A DNA stretch of 64,000 bases. It comes from Auanema rhodensis (Eukaryota; Nematoda; Chromadorea; Rhabditida; Rhabditidae). Both the position numbers and the translations under genes were made by a program. Positions 38,677 through 53,900 of this stretch are shown piece by piece. Under the pieces are notes generated by a model that did no database searches, was not told the DNA's origin, and saw only the letters and a list, made by a program, of their open reading frames with translations. The first letter of the stretch is position 1; the number at the start of each line of letters is the position of its first letter. The DNA lies in contig CAXKVF010000077.1 in NCBI GenBank assembly GCA_964057225.1, positions 248,001 to 312,000 of the forward strand. The letters are read 5' to 3'.

Positions 38677-40436
38677 ACTAATATGGACATGGGGAATCTA
38701 ATTTTGAAAACCGCATCTCTTTATCTTTCACGTGAAGCGAGTTACATACCAAGTGCACATCACGTGTACATTTAATTAGCATAAATTAAAGTTCACGTAA
38801 ATTTCAAAGTCATGGTTACCATGAACCAATATCAATAAAAATTTGTTTTTAGACTAATATGGACATGGGGAATCTAATTTTGAAAACCGCATCTCTTTAT
38901 CTTTCACGTGAAGCGAGTTACATACCAAGTGCACATCACGTGTACATTTAATTAGCATAAATTAAAGTTCACGTAAATTTCAAAGTCATGGTTACCATGA
39001 ACCAATATCAATGAAAATTTGTTTTTAGACTAATATGGACATGGGGAATCTAATTTTGAAAACCGCATCTCTTTATCTTTCACGTGAAGCGAGTTACATA
39101 CCAAGTGCACATCACGTGTACATTTAATTAGCATAAATTAAAGTTCACGTAAATTTCAAAGTCATGGTTACCATGAACCAATATCAATAAAAATTTGTTT
39201 TTAGACTAATATGGACATGGGGAATCTAATTTTGAAAACCGCATCTCTTTATCTTTCACGTGAAGCGAGTTACATACCAAGTGCACATCACGTGTACATT
39301 TAATTAGCATAAATTAAAGTTCACGTAAATTTCAAAGTCATGGTTACCATGCACCAATATCAATAAAAATTTGTTTTTAGACTAATATGGACATGGGGAA
39401 TCTAATTTTGAAAACCGCATCTCTTTATCTTTCACGTGAAGCGAGTTACATACCAAGTGCACATCACGTGTACATTTAATTAGCATAAATTAAAGTTCAC
39501 GTAAATTTCAAAGTCATGGTTACCATGAACCAATATCAATAAAAATTTGTTTTTAGACTAATATGGACATGGGGAATCTAATTTTGAAAACCGCATCTCT
39601 TTATCTTTCACATGAAGCGAGTTACATACCAAGTGCACATCACGTGTACATTTAATTAGCATAAATTAAAGTTCACGTAAATTTCAAAGTCATGGTTACC
39701 ATGAAGCAATATCAATAAAAATTTGTTTTTAGACTAATATGGACATGGGGAATCTAATTTTGAAAACCGCATCTTTTTATCTTTCACGTGAAGCGAGTTA
39801 CATACCAAGTGCACATCACGTGTACATTTAATTAGCATAAATTAAAGTTCACGTAAATTTCAAAGTCATGGTTACCATGAACCAATATCAATAAAAATTT
39901 GTTTTTAGACTAATATGGACATGGGGAATCTAATTTTGAAAACCGCATCTCTTTATCTTTCACGTGAAGCGAGTTACATACCAAGTGCACATCACGTGTA
40001 CATTTAATTAGCATAAATTAAAGTTCACGTAAATTTCAAAGTCATGGTTACCATGAACCAATATCAATAAAAATTTGTTTTTAGACTAATATGGACATGG
40101 GGAATCTAATTTTGAAAACCGCATCTCTTTATCTTTCACATGAAGCGAGTTACATACCAAGTGCACATCACGTGTACATTTAATTAGCATAAATTAAAGT
40201 TCACGTAAATTTCAAAGTCATGGTTACCATGAAGCAATATCAATAAAAATTTGTTTTTAGACTAATATGGACATGGGGAATCTAATTTTGAAAACCGCAT
40301 CTTTTTATCTTTCACGTGAAGCGAGTTACATACCAAGTGCACATCACGTGTACATTTAATTAGCATAAATTAAAGTTCACGTAAATTTCAAAGTCATGGT
40401 TACCATGAACCAATATCAATAAAAATTTGTTTTTAG

Positions 40437-42548
40437 ACTAATATGGACATGGGGAATCTAATTTTGAAAACCGCATCTCTTTATCTTTCACGTGAAGCGA
40501 GTTACATACCAAGTGCACATCACGTGTACATTTAATTAGCATAAATTAAAGTTCACGTAAATTTCAAAGTCATGGTTACCATGCACCAATATCAATAAAA
40601 TTTTGTTTTTAGACTAATATGGACATGGGGAATCTAATTTTGAAAACCGCATCTCTTTATCTTTCACGTGAAGCGAGTTACATACCAAGTGCACATCACG
40701 TGTACATTTAATTAGCATAAATTAAAGTTCACGTAAATTTCAAAGTCATGGTTACCATGCACCAATATCAATAAAATTTTGTTTTTAGACTAATATGGAC
40801 ATGGGGAATCTAATTTTGGAAACAGCATCTCTTCATCTTTCACGTGAAGCGAGTTACATACCAAGTGCACATCACGTGTACATTTAATTAGCATAAATTA
40901 AAGTTCACGTAAATTTCAAAGTCATGGTTACCATGCACCAATATCAATAAAAATTTGTTTTTAGACTAATATGGACATGGGGAATCTAATTTTGAAAACC
41001 GCATCTCTTTATCTTTCACGTGAAGCGAGTTACATACCAAGTGCACATCACGTGTACATTTAATTAGCATAAATTAAAGTTCACGTAAATTTCAAAGTCA
41101 TGGTTACCATGCACCAATATCAATAAAAATTTGTTTTTAGACTAATATGGACATGGGGAATCTAATTTTGAGAACCGCATCTCTTTATCTTTCACGTGAA
41201 GCGAGTTACATACCAAGTGCACATCACGTGTACATTTAATTAGCATAAATTAAAGTTCACGTAAATTTCAAAGTCATGGTTACCATGAACCAATATCAAT
41301 AAAAATTTGTGTTAAGACTAATATGGACATGGGGAATCTAATTTTGAAAACCGCATCTCTTTATCTTTCACGTGAAGCGAGTTACATACCAAGTGCACAT
41401 CACGTGTACATTTAATTAGCATAAATTAAAGTTCACGTAAATTTCAAAGTCATGGTTACCATGAACCAATATCAATAAAAATTTGTTTTTAGACTAATAT
41501 GGACATGGGGAATCTAATTTTGAAAACCGCATCTCTTTATCTTTCACGTGAAGCGAGTTACATACCAAGTGCACATCACGTGTACATTTAATTAGCATAA
41601 ATTAAAGTTCACGTAAATTTCAAAGTCATGGTTACCATGAACCAATATCAATAAAAATTTGTTTTTAGACTAATATGGACATGGGGAATCTAATTTTAAA
41701 AACCGCATCTCTTTATCTTTCACGTGAAGCGAGTTACATACGAAGTGCACATCACGTGTACATTTAATTAGCATAAATTAAAGTTCACGTAAATTTCAAA
41801 GTCATGGTTACCATGAACCAATATCAATAAAAATTTGTTTTTAGACTAATATGGACATGGGGAATCTAATTTTGAAAACCGCATCTCTTTATCTTTCACG
41901 TGAAGCGAGTTACATACCAAGTGCACATCACGTGTACATTTAATTAGCATAAATTAAAGTTCACGTAAATTTCAAAGTCATGGTTACCATGAACCAATAT
42001 CAATAAAAATTTGTTTTTAGACTAATATGGACATGGCGAATCTAATTTTGAAAACCGCATCTCTTTATCTTTCACGTGAAGCGAGTTACATACCAAGTGC
42101 ACATCACGTGTACATTTAATGAGCATAAATTAAAGTTCACGTAAATTTCAAAGTCATGGTTACCATGAACTAATATCAATAAAAATTTGTTTTTAGACTA
42201 ATATGGACATGGGGAATCTAATTTTGAAAACCGCATCTCTTTATCTTTCACGTGAAGCAAGTTACATACCAAGTGCACATCACGTGTACATTTAATTAGC
42301 ATAAATTAAAGTTCACGTAAATTTCGAAGTCATGGTTACCATGCACCAATATCAATAAAATTTTGTTTTTAGACTAATATGGACATGGGGAATCTAATTT
42401 TGAAAACCGCATCTCTTTATCTTTCACGTGAAGCGAGTTACATACCAAGTGCACATCACGTGTACATTTAATTAGCATAAATTAAAGTTCACGTAAATTT
42501 CAAAGTCATGGTTACCATGAACCAATATCAATAAAAATATGTTTTTAG
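40437..42548 (+). repeat. Domain 3 unit 1 (12 monomers, 2112 bp)
   Basis: Z-Z-U-H-(N+J)-C-C-O-C-B-D-C. N and J marks are in the same monomer (41141-41316: 32g plus the gtgttaag ending), whereas unit 2 has them in successive monomers. This one is therefore an N/J hybrid that lost a monomer, or unit 2 gained one. Private changes: 31g at 40819, 17c at 42037, 167a at 42539. Confidence 0.88.
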
Positions 42549-45364
42549 ACTAATATGGACATGGGGAATCTAATTTTGAAAACCGCATCTCTTTATCTTT
42601 CACGTGAAGCGAGTTACATACCAAGTGCACATCACGTGTACATTTAATTAGCATAAATTAAAGTTCACGTAAATTTCAAAGTCATGGTTACCATGCACCA
42701 ATATCAATAAAATTTTGTTTTTAGACTAATATGGACATGGGGAATCTAATTTTGAAAACCGCATCTCTTTATCTTTCACGTGAAGCGAGTTACATACCAA
42801 GTGCACATCACGTGTACATTTAATTAGCATAAATTAAAGTTCACGTAAATTTCAAAGTCATGGTTACCATGCACCAATATCAATAAAATTTTGTTTTTAG
42901 ACTAATATGGACATGGGGAATCTAATTTTGAAAACAGCATCTCTTCATCTTTCACGTGAAGCGAGTTACATACCAAGTGCACATCACGTGTACATTTAAT
43001 TAGCATAAATTAAAGTTCACGTAAATTTCAAAGTCATGGTTACCATGCACCAATATCAATAAAAATTTGTTTTTAGACTAATATGGACATGGGGAATCTA
43101 ATTTTGAAAACCGCATCTCTTTATCTTTCACGTGAAGCGAGTTACATACCAAGTGCACATCACGTGTACATTTAATTAGCATAAATTAAAGTTCACGTAA
43201 ATTTCAAAGTCATGGTTACCATGCACCAATATCAATAAAAATTTGTTTTTAGACTAATATGGACATGGGGAATCTAATTTTGAGAACCGCATCTCTTTAT
43301 CTTTCACGTGAAGCGAGTTACATACCAAGTGCACATCACGTGTACATTTAATTAGCATAAATTAAAGTTCACGTAAATTTCAAAGTCATGGTTACCATGA
43401 ACCAATATCAATAAAAATTTGTTTTTAGACTAATATGGACATGGGGAATCTAATTTTGAAAACCGCATCTCTTTATCTTTCACGTGAAGCGAGTTACATA
43501 CCAAGTGCACATCACGTGTACATTTAATTAGCATAAATTAAAGTTCACGTAAATTTCAAAGTCATGGTTACCATGAACCAATATCAATAAAAATTTGTGT
43601 TAAGACTAATATGGACATGGGGAATCTAATTTTGAAAACCGCATCTCTTTATCTTTCACGTGAAGCGAGTTACATACCAAGTGCACATCACGTGTACATT
43701 TAATTAGCATAAATTAAAGTTCACGTAAATTTCAAAGTCATGGTTACCATGAACCAATATCAATAAAAATTTGTTTTTAGACTAATATGGACATGGGGAA
43801 TCTAATTTTGAAAACCGCATCTCTTTATCTTTCACGTGAAGCGAGTTACATACCAAGTGCACATCACGTGTACATTTAATTAGCATAAATTAAAGTTCAC
43901 GTAAATTTCAAAGTCATGGTTACCATGAACCAATATCAATAAAAATTTGTTTTTAGACTAATATGGACATGGGGAATCTAATTTTAAAAACCGCATCTCT
44001 TTATCTTTCACGTGAAGCGAGTTACATACGAAGTGCACATCACGTGTACATTTAATTAGCATAAATTAAAGTTCACGTAAATTTCAAAGTCATGGTTACC
44101 ATGAACCAATATCAATAAAAATTTGTTTTTAGACTAATATGGACATGGGGAATCTAATTTTGAAAACCGCATCTCTTTATCTTTCACGTGAAGCGAGTTA
44201 CATACCAAGTGCACATCACGTGTACATTTAATTAGCATAAATTAAAGTTCACGTAAATTTCAAAGTCATGGTTACCATGAACCAATATCAATAAAAATTT
44301 GTTTTTAGACTAATATGGACATGGGGAATCTAATTTTGAAAACCGCATCTCTTTATCTTTCACGTGAAGCGAGTTACATACCAAGTGCACATCACGTGTA
44401 CATTTAATGAGCATAAATTAAAGTTCACGTAAATTTCAAAGTCATGGTTACCATGAACTAATATCAATAAAAATTTGTTTTTAGACTAATATGGACATGG
44501 GGAATCTAATTTTGAAAACCGCATCTCTTTATCTTTCACGTGAAGCAAGTTACATACCAAGTGCACATCACGTGTACATTTAATTAGCATAAATTAAAGT
44601 TCACGTAAATTTCGAAGTCATGGTTACCATGCACCAATATCAATAAAATTTTGTTTTTAGACTAATATGGACATGGGGAATCTAATTTTGAAAACCGCAT
44701 CTCTTTATCTTTCACGTGAAGCGAGTTACATACCAAGTGCACATCACGTGTACATTTAATTAGCATAAATTAAAGTTCACGTAAATTTCAAAGTCATGGT
44801 TACCATGCACCAATATCAATAAAAATTCGTGTTAAGACTAATATGGACATGGGGAATCTAATTTTGAAAACAGCATCTCTTTATCTTTCACGTGAAGCGA
44901 GTTACATACCAAGTGCACATCACGTGTACATTTAATTAGCATAAATTAAAGTTCACGTAAATTTCAAAGTCATGGTTACCATGAACCAATATCAATAAAA
45001 ATTTGTTTTTAGACTAATATGGACATGGGGAATCTAATTTTGAAAACCGCATCTCTTTATCTTTCACATGAAGCGAGTTACATACCAAGTGCACATCACG
45101 TGTACATTTAATTAGCATAAATTAAAGTTCACGTAAATTTCAAAGTCATGGTTACCATGAAGCAATATCAATAAAAATTTGTTTTTAGACTAATATGGAC
45201 ATGGGGAATCTAATTTTGAAAACCGCATCTTTTTATCTTTCACGTGAAGCGAGTTACATACCAAGTGCACATCACGTGTACATTTAATTAGCATAAATTA
45301 AAGTTCACGTAAATTTCAAAGTCATGGTTACCATGAACCAATATCAATAAAAATTTGTTTTTAG
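42549..45364 (+). repeat. Domain 3 unit 2 (16 monomers, 2816 bp)
   Basis: Z-Z-U-H-N-J-C-C-O-C-B-D-(H+J)-36a-V-T. It ends with a V-T pair identical in type to those of domain 2. The H+J monomer (44661-44836) has a private 168c. Confidence 0.88.
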
Positions 45365-48300
45365 ACTAATATGGACATGGGGAATCTAATTTTGAAAACC
45401 GCATCTCTTTATCTTTCACGTGAAGCGAGTTACATACCAAGTGCACATCACGTGTACATTTAATTAGCATAAATTAAAGTTCACGTAAATTTCAAAGTCA
45501 TGGTTACCATGCACCAATATCAATAAAATTTTGTTTTTAGACTAATATGGACATGGGGAATCTAATTTTGAAAACCGCATCTCTTTATCTTTCACGTGAA
45601 GCGAGTTACATACCAAGTGCACATCACGTGTACATTTAATTAGCATAAATTAAAGTTCACGTAAATTTCAAAGTCATGGTTACCATGCACCAATATCAAT
45701 AAAATTTTGTTTTTAGACTAATATGGACATGGGGAATCTAATTTTGAAAACAGCATCTCTTCATCTTTCACGTGAAGCGAGTTACATACCAAGTGCACAT
45801 CACGTGTACATTTAATTAGCATAAATTAAAGTTCACGTAAATTTCAAAGTCATGGTTACCATGCACCAATATCAATAAAAATTTGTTTTTAGACTAATAT
45901 GGACATGGGGAATCTAATTTTGAAAACCGCATCTCTTTATCTTTCACGTGAAGCGAGTTACATACCAAGTGCACATCACGTGTACATTTAATTAGCATAA
46001 ATTAAAGTTCACGTAAATTTCAAAGTCATGGTTACCATGCACCAATATCAATAAAAATTTGTTTTTAGACTAATATGGACATGGGGAATCTAATTTTGAG
46101 AACCGCATCTCTTTATCTTTCACGTGAAGCGAGTTACATACCAAGTGCACATCACGTGTACATTTAATTAGCATAAATTAAAGTTCACGTAAATTTCAAA
46201 GTCATGGTTACCATGAACCAATATCAATAAAAATTTGTTTTTAGACTAATATGGACATGGGGAATCTAATTTTGAAAACCGCATCTTTTTATCTTTCACG
46301 TGAAGCGAGTTACATACCAAGTGCACATCACGTGTACATTTAATTAGCATAAATTAAAGTTCACGTAAATTTCAAAGTCATGGTTACCATGAACCAATAT
46401 CAATAAAAATTTGTGTTAAGACTAATATGGACATGGGGAATCTAATTTTGAAAACCGCATCTCTTTATCTTTCACGTGAAGCGAGTTACATACCAAGTGC
46501 ACATCACGTGTACATTTAATTAGCATAAATTAAAGTTCACGTAAATTTCAAAGTCATGGTTACCATGAACCAATATCAATAAAAATTTGTTTTTAGACTA
46601 ATATGGACATGGGGAATCTAATTTTGAAAACCTCATCTCTTTATCTTTCACGTGAAGCGAGTTACATACCAAGTGCACATCACGTGTACATTTAATTAGC
46701 ATAAATTAAAGTTCACGTAAATTTCAAAGTCATGGTTACCATGAACCAATATCAATAAAAATTTGTTTTTAGACTAATATGGACATGGGGAATCTAATTT
46801 TGAAAACCGCATCTCTTTATCTTTCACGTGAAGCGAGTTACATACCAAGTGCACATCACGTGTACATTTAATTAGCATAAATTAAAGTTCACGTAAATTT
46901 CAAAGTCATGGTTACCATGAACCAATATCAATAAAAATTTGTTTTTAGACTAATATGGACATGGGGAATCTAATTTTAAAAACCGCATCTCTTTATCTTT
47001 CACGTGAAGCGAGTTACATACCAAGTGCACATCACGTGTACATTTAATTAGCATAAATTAAAGTTCACGTAAATTTCAAAGTCATGGTTACCATGAACCA
47101 ATATCAATAAAAATTTGTTTTTAGACTAATATGGACATGGGGAATCTAATTTTGAAAACCGCATCTCTTTATCTTTCACGTGAAGCGAGTTACATACCAA
47201 GTGCACATCACGTGTACATTTAATTAGCATAAATTAAAGTTCACGTAAATTTCAAAGTCATGGTTACCATGAACCAATATCAATAAAAATTTGTTTTTAG
47301 ACTAATATGGACATGGGGAATCTAATTTTGAAAACCGCATCTCTTTATCTTTCACGTGAAGCGAGTTACATACCAAGTGCACATCACGTGTACATTTAAT
47401 TAGCATAAATTAAAGTTCACGTAAATTTCAAAGTCATGGTTACCATGAACCAATATCAATAAAAATTTGTTTTTAGACTAATATGGACATGGGGAATCTA
47501 ATTTTAAAAACCGCATCTCTTTATCTTTCACGTGAAGCGAGTTACATACCAAGTGCACATCACGTGTACATTTAATTAGCATAAATTAAAGTTCACGTAA
47601 ATTTCAAAGTCATGGTTACCATGAACCAATATCAATAAAAATTTGTTTTTAGACTAATATGGACATGGGGAATCTAATTTTGAAAACCGCATCTCTTTAT
47701 CTTTCACGTGAAGCGAGTTACATACCAAGTGCACATCACGTGTACATTTAATTAGCATAAATTAAAGTTCACGTAAATTTCAAAGTCATGGTTACCATGA
47801 ACCAATATCAATAAAAATTTGTTTTTAGACTAATATGGACATGGGGAATCTAATTTTGAAAACCGCATCTCTTTATCTTTCACGTGAAGCGAGTTACATA
47901 CCAAGTGCACATCACGTGTACATTTAATGAGCATAAATTAAAGTTCACGTAAATTTCAAAGTCATGGTTACCATGAACTAATATCAATAAAAATTAGTTT
48001 TTAGACTAATATGGACATGGGGAATCTAATTTTGAAAACCGCATCTCTTTATCTTTCACGTGAAGCAAGTTACATACCAAGTGCACATCACGTGTACATT
48101 TAATTAGCATAAATTAAAGTTCACGTAAATTTCGAAGTCATGGTTACCATGCACCAATATCAATAAAATTTTGTTTTTAGACTAATATGGACATGGGGAA
48201 TCTAATTTTGAAAACCGCATCTCTTTATCTTTCACGTGAAGCGAGTTACATACCAAGTGCACATCACGTGTACATTTAATTAGCATAAATTAAAGTTCAC

Positions 48301-48532
48301 GTAAATTTCAAAGTCATGGTTACCATGCACCAATATCAATAAAAATTTGTGTTAAGACTAATATGGACATGGGGAATCTAATTTTGAAAACAGCATCTCT
48401 TTATCTTTCACGTGAAGCGAGTTACATACCAAGTGCACATCACGTGTACATTTAATTAGCATAAATTAAAGTTCACGTAAATTTCAAAGTCATGGTTACC
48501 ATGAACCAATATCAATAAAAATTTGTTTTTAG
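45365..48532 (+). repeat. Domain 3 unit 3 (18 monomers, 3168 bp)
   Basis: Z-Z-U-H-N-(T+J)-C-37t-C-E-C-C-E-C-B-D-(H+J)-36a. The section C-E-C is doubled compared with units 1 and 2. The J monomer here also carries 43t. E replaces O: it has 30a but not 74g. Confidence 0.87.
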
Positions 48533-50116
48533 ACTAATATGGACATGGGGAATCTAATTTTGAAAACCGCATCTCTTTATCTTTCACGTGAAGCGAGTTA
48601 CATACCAAGTGCACATCACGTGTACATTTAATTAGCATAAATTAAAGTTCACGTAAATTTCAAAGTCATGGTTACCATGCACCAATATCAATAAAATTTT
48701 GTTTTTAGACTAATATGGACATGGGGAATCTAATTTTGAAAACCGCATCTCTTTATCTTTCACGTGAAGCGAGTTACATACCAAGTGCACATCACGTGTA
48801 CATTTAATTAGCATAAATTAAAGTTCACGTAAATTTCAAAGTCATGGTTACCATGCACCAATATCAATAAAATTTTGTTTTTAGACTAATATGGACATGG
48901 GGAATCTAATTTTGAAAACAGCATCTCTTCATCTTTCACGTGAAGCGAGTTACATACCAAGTGCACATCACGTGTACATTTAATTAGCATAAATTAAAGT
49001 TCACGTAAATTTCAAAGTCATGGTTACCATGCACCAATATCAATAAAAATTTGTTTTTAGACTAATATGGACATGGGGAATCTAATTTTGAAAACCGCAT
49101 CTCTTTATCTTTCACGTGAAGCGAGTTACATACCAAGTGCACATCACGTGTACATTTAATTAGCATAAATTAAAGTTCACGTAAATTTCAAAGTCATGGT
49201 TACCATGAACCAATATCAATAAAAATTTGTTTTTAGACTAATATGGACATGGGGAATCTAATTTTAAAAACCGCATCTCTTTATCTTTCACGTGAAGCGA
49301 GTTACATACCAAGTGCACATCACGTGTACATTTAATTAGCATAAATTAAAGTTCACGTAAATTTCAAAGTCATGGTTACCATGAACCAATATCAATAAAA
49401 ATTTGTTTTTAGACTAATATGGACATGGGGAATCTAATTTTGAAAACCGCATCTCTTTATCTTTCACGTGAAGCGAGTTACATACCAAGTGCACATCACG
49501 TGTACATTTAATGAGCATAAATTAAAGTTCACGTAAATTTCAAAGTCATGGTTACCATGAACTAATATCAATAAAAATTTGTTTTTAGACTAATATGGAC
49601 ATGGGGAATCTAATTTTGAAAACCGCATCTCTTTATCTTTCACGTGAAGCAAGTTACATACCAAGTGCACATCACGTGTACATTTAATTAGCATAAATTA
49701 AAGTTCACGTAAATTTCGAAGTCATGGTTACCATGCACCAATATCAATAAAATTTTGTTTTTAGACTAATATGGACATGGGGAATCTAATTTTGAAAACC
49801 GCATCTCTTTATCTTTCACGTGAAGCGAGTTACATACCAAGTGCACATCACGTGTACATTTAATTAGCATAAATTAAAGTTCACGTAAATTTCAAAGTCA
49901 TGGTTACCATGCACCAATATCAATAAAAATTTGTGTTAAGACTAATATGGACATGGGGAATCTAATTTTCAAAACAGCATCTCTTTATCTTTCACGTGAA
50001 GCGAGTTACATACCAAGTGCACATCACGTGTACATTTAATTAGCATAAATTAAAGTTCACGTAAATTTCAAAGTCATGGTTACCATGAACCAATATCAAT
50101 AAAAATTTGTTTTTAG
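48533..50116 (+). repeat. Domain 3 unit 4 (9 monomers, 1584 bp)
   Basis: Z-Z-U-C-E-B-D-(H+J)-36a, the shortest unit. Between U and E only one C monomer remains, so the H-N-J-C section seen in unit 2 has been deleted. The last monomer has a private 30c beside 36a. A following partial unit (50117-50996) reads Z-Z-U-H and a consensus-like monomer with a two-base change at 137-138. Confidence 0.87.
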
Positions 50117-50996
50117 ACTAATATGGACATGGGGAATCTAATTTTGAAAACCGCATCTCTTTATCTTTCACGTGAAGCGAGTTACATACCAAGTGCACAT
50201 CACGTGTACATTTAATTAGCATAAATTAAAGTTCACGTAAATTTCAAAGTCATGGTTACCATGCACCAATATCAATAAAATTTTGTTTTTAGACTAATAT
50301 GGACATGGGGAATCTAATTTTGAAAACCGCATCTCTTTATCTTTCACGTGAAGCGAGTTACATACCAAGTGCACATCACGTGTACATTTAATTAGCATAA
50401 ATTAAAGTTCACGTAAATTTCAAAGTCATGGTTACCATGCACCAATATCAATAAAATTTTGTTTTTAGACTAATATGGACATGGGGAATCTAATTTTGAA
50501 AACAGCATCTCTTCATCTTTCACGTGAAGCGAGTTACATACCAAGTGCACATCACGTGTACATTTAATTAGCATAAATTAAAGTTCACGTAAATTTCAAA
50601 GTCATGGTTACCATGCACCAATATCAATAAAAATTTGTTTTTAGACTAATATGGACATGGGGAATCTAATTTTGAAAACCGCATCTCTTTATCTTTCACG
50701 TGAAGCGAGTTACATACCAAGTGCACATCACGTGTACATTTAATTAGCATAAATTAAAGTTCACGTAAATTTCAAAGTCATGGTTACCATGCACCAATAT
50801 CAATAAAAATTTGTTTTTAGACTAATATGGACATGGGGAATCTAATTTTGAAAACCGCATCTCTTTATCTTTCACGTGAAGCGAGTTACATACCAAGTGC
50901 ACATCACGTGTACATTTAATTAGCATAAATTAAAGTTCACGTAAATTTCAAAGTCAATGTTACCATGAACCAATATCAATAAAAATTTGTTTTTAG

Positions 50997-53900
50997 ACTA
51001 ATATGGACATGGGGAATCTAATTTTGAAAACCGCATCTCTTTATCTTTCACGTGAAGCGAGTTACATACCAAGTGCACATCACGTGTACATTTAATTAGC
51101 ATAAATTAAAGTTCACGTAAATTTCAAAGTCATGGTTACCATGAACCAATATCAATAAAAATTTGTGTTAAGACTAATATGGACATGGGGAATCTAATTT
51201 TGAAAACCGCATCTCTTTATCTTTCACGTGAAGCGAGTTACATACCAAGTGCACATCACGTGTACATTTAATTAGCATAAATTAAAGTTCACGTAAATTT
51301 CAAAGTCATGGTTACCATGAACCAATATCAATAAAAATTTGTTTTTAGACTAATATGGACATGGGGAATCTAATTTTGAAAACCGCATCTCTTTATCTTT
51401 CACGTGAAGCGAGTTACATACCAAGTGCACATCACGTGTACATTTAATTAGCATAAATTAAAGTTCACGTAAATTTCAAAGTCATGGTTACCATGAACCA
51501 ATATCAATAAAAATTTGTTTTTAGACTAATATGGACATGGGGAATCTAATTTTAAAAACCGCATCTCTTTATCTTTCACGTGAAGCGAGTTACATACCAA
51601 GTGCACATCACGTGTACATTTAATTAGCATAAATTAAAGTTCACGTAAATTTCAAAGTCATGGTTACCATGAACCAATATCAATAAAAATTTGTTTTTAG
51701 ACTAATATGGACATGGGGAATCTAATTTTGAAAACCGCATCTCTTTATCTTTCACGTGAAGCGAGTTACATACCAAGTGCACATCACGTGTACATTTAAT
51801 TAGCATAAATTAAAGTTCACGTAAATTTCAAAGTCATGGTTACCATGAACCAATATCAATAAAAATTTGTTTTTAGACTAATATGGACATGGGGAATCTA
51901 ATTTTGAAAACCGCATCTCTTTATCTTTCACGTGAAGCGAGTTACATACCAAGTGCACATCACGTGTACATTTAATTAGCATAAATTAAAGTTCACGTAA
52001 ATTTCAAAGTCATGGTTACCATGAACCAATATCAATAAAAATTTGTTTTTAGACTAATATGGACATGGGGAATCTAATTTTGAAAACCGCATCTCTTTAT
52101 CTTTCACGTGAAGCGAGTTACATACCAAGTGCACATCACGTGTACATTTAATTAGCATAAATTAAAGTTCACGTAAATTTCAAAGTCATGGTTACCATGA
52201 ACCAATATCAATAAAAATTTGTTTTTAGACTAATATGGACATGGGGAATCTAATTTTGAAAACCGCATCTCTTTATCTTTCACATGAAGCGAGTTACATA
52301 CCAAGTGCACATCACGTGTACATTTAATTAGCATAAATTAAAGTTCACGTAAATTTCAAAGTCATGGTTACCATGAACCAATATCAATAAAAATTTGTTT
52401 TTAGACTAATATGGACATGGGGAATCTAATTTTGAAAACCGCATCTCTTTATCTTTCACGTGAAGCGAGTTACATACCAAGTGCACATCACGTGTACATT
52501 TAATTAGCATAAATTAAAGTTCACGTAAATTTCAAAGTCATGGTTACCATGAACCAATATCAATAAAAATTTGTTTTTAGACTAATATGGACATGGGGAA
52601 TCTAATTTTAAAAACCGCATCTCTTTATCTTTCACGTGAAGCGAGTTACATACCAAGTGCACATCACGTGTACATTTAATTAGCATAAATTAAAGTTCAC
52701 GTAAATTTCAAAGTCATGGTTACCATGAACCAATATCAATAAAAATTTGTTTTTAGACTAATATGGACATGGGGAATCTAATTTTGAAAACCGCATCTCT
52801 TTATCTTTCACGTGAAGCGAGTTACATACCAAGTGCACATCACGTGTACATTTAATTAGCATAAATTAAAGTTCACGTAAATTTCAAAGTCATGGTTACC
52901 ATGAACCAATATCAATAAAAATTTGTTTTTAGACTAATATGGACATGGGGAATCTAATTTTGAAAACCGCATCTCTTTATCTTTCACATGAAGCGAGTTA
53001 CATACCAAGTGCACATCACGTGTACATTTAATTAGCATAAATTAAAGTTCACGTAAATTTCAAAGTCATGGTTACCATGAACCAATATCAATAAAAATTT
53101 GTGTTAAGACTAATATGGACATGGGGAATCTAATTTTGAAAACCGCATCTCTTTATCTTTCACGTGAAGCGAGTTACATACCAAGTGCACATCACGTGTA
53201 CATTTAATTAGCATAAATTAAAGTTCACGTAAATTTCAAAGTCATGGTTACCATGAACCAATATCAATAAAAATTTGTTTTTAGACTAATATGGACATGG
53301 GGAATCTAATTTTGAAAACCGCATCTCTTTATCTTTCACGTGAAGCGAGTTACATACCAAGTGCACATCACGTGTACATTTAATTAGCATAAATTAAAGT
53401 TCACGTAAATTTCAAAGTCATGGTTACCATGAACCAATATCAATAAAAATTTGTGTTAAGACTAATATGGACATGGGGAATCTAATTTTGAAAACCGCAT
53501 CTCTTTATCTTTCACGTGAAGCGAGTTACATACCAAGTGCACATCACGTGTACATTTAATTAGCATAAATTAAAGTTCACGTAAATTTCAAAGTCATGGT
53601 TACCATGAACCAATATCAATAAAAATTTGTTTTTAGACTAATATGGACATGGGGAATCTAATTTTGAAAACCGCATCTCTTTATCTTTCACGTGAAGCGA
53701 GTTACATACCAAGTGCACATCACGTGTACATTTAATTAGCATAAATTAAAGTTCACGTAAATTTCAAAGTCATGGTTACCATGAACCAATATCAATAAAA
53801 ATTTGTTTTTAGACTAATATGGACATGGGGAATCTAATTTTAAAAACCGCATCTCTTTATCTTTCACGTGAAGCGAGTTACATACCAAGTGCACATCACG

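Larger units (their letters stand above)
31329..40436 (+). repeat. Domain 2: 18/21-monomer HOR with short monomers
   Basis: The order is C-G-C-H-C-V-T-(C-V-T)-H-Q-W-K-X-C-H-Q-W-K-X. A version without the extra C-V-T spans 31857-35002 (3146 bp), a version with it spans 35003-38676 (3674 bp), and a truncated start occupies 38677-40436. The difference is exactly 528 bp, three monomers. The first Q of each HOR (33265-33440 and 36939-37114) has the extra mark 168a. Each full copy contains a doubled six-monomer subunit, Q-W-K-X-C-H or a rotation of it, of 1045 bp. Monomers T, H, Q and K are shared with domain 1, so this domain is a reshuffling of related types rather than a foreign family. 31329-31856 is a short transition with a J-like ending. 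Confidence 0.93.
40437..50996 (+). repeat. Domain 3: Z-Z-U cassette HOR of variable length
   Basis: Two 148c+165t monomers (Z) followed by U (36a+46c+148c) begin each unit. Unit starts are 40437, 42549, 45365, 48533 and 50117, giving lengths of 12, 16, 18 and 9 monomers and a final partial unit. Most units continue H-N-J-C-C-(O or E)-C-B-D. Later units add a J-ending H monomer and a 36a monomer before the next Z. The 9-monomer unit lacks the H-N-J section. The spread of unit sizes, with order kept, shows repeated insertion and deletion of whole monomers. None of the marks P, L, A, S or R of domain 1 occurs here. Confidence 0.92.
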
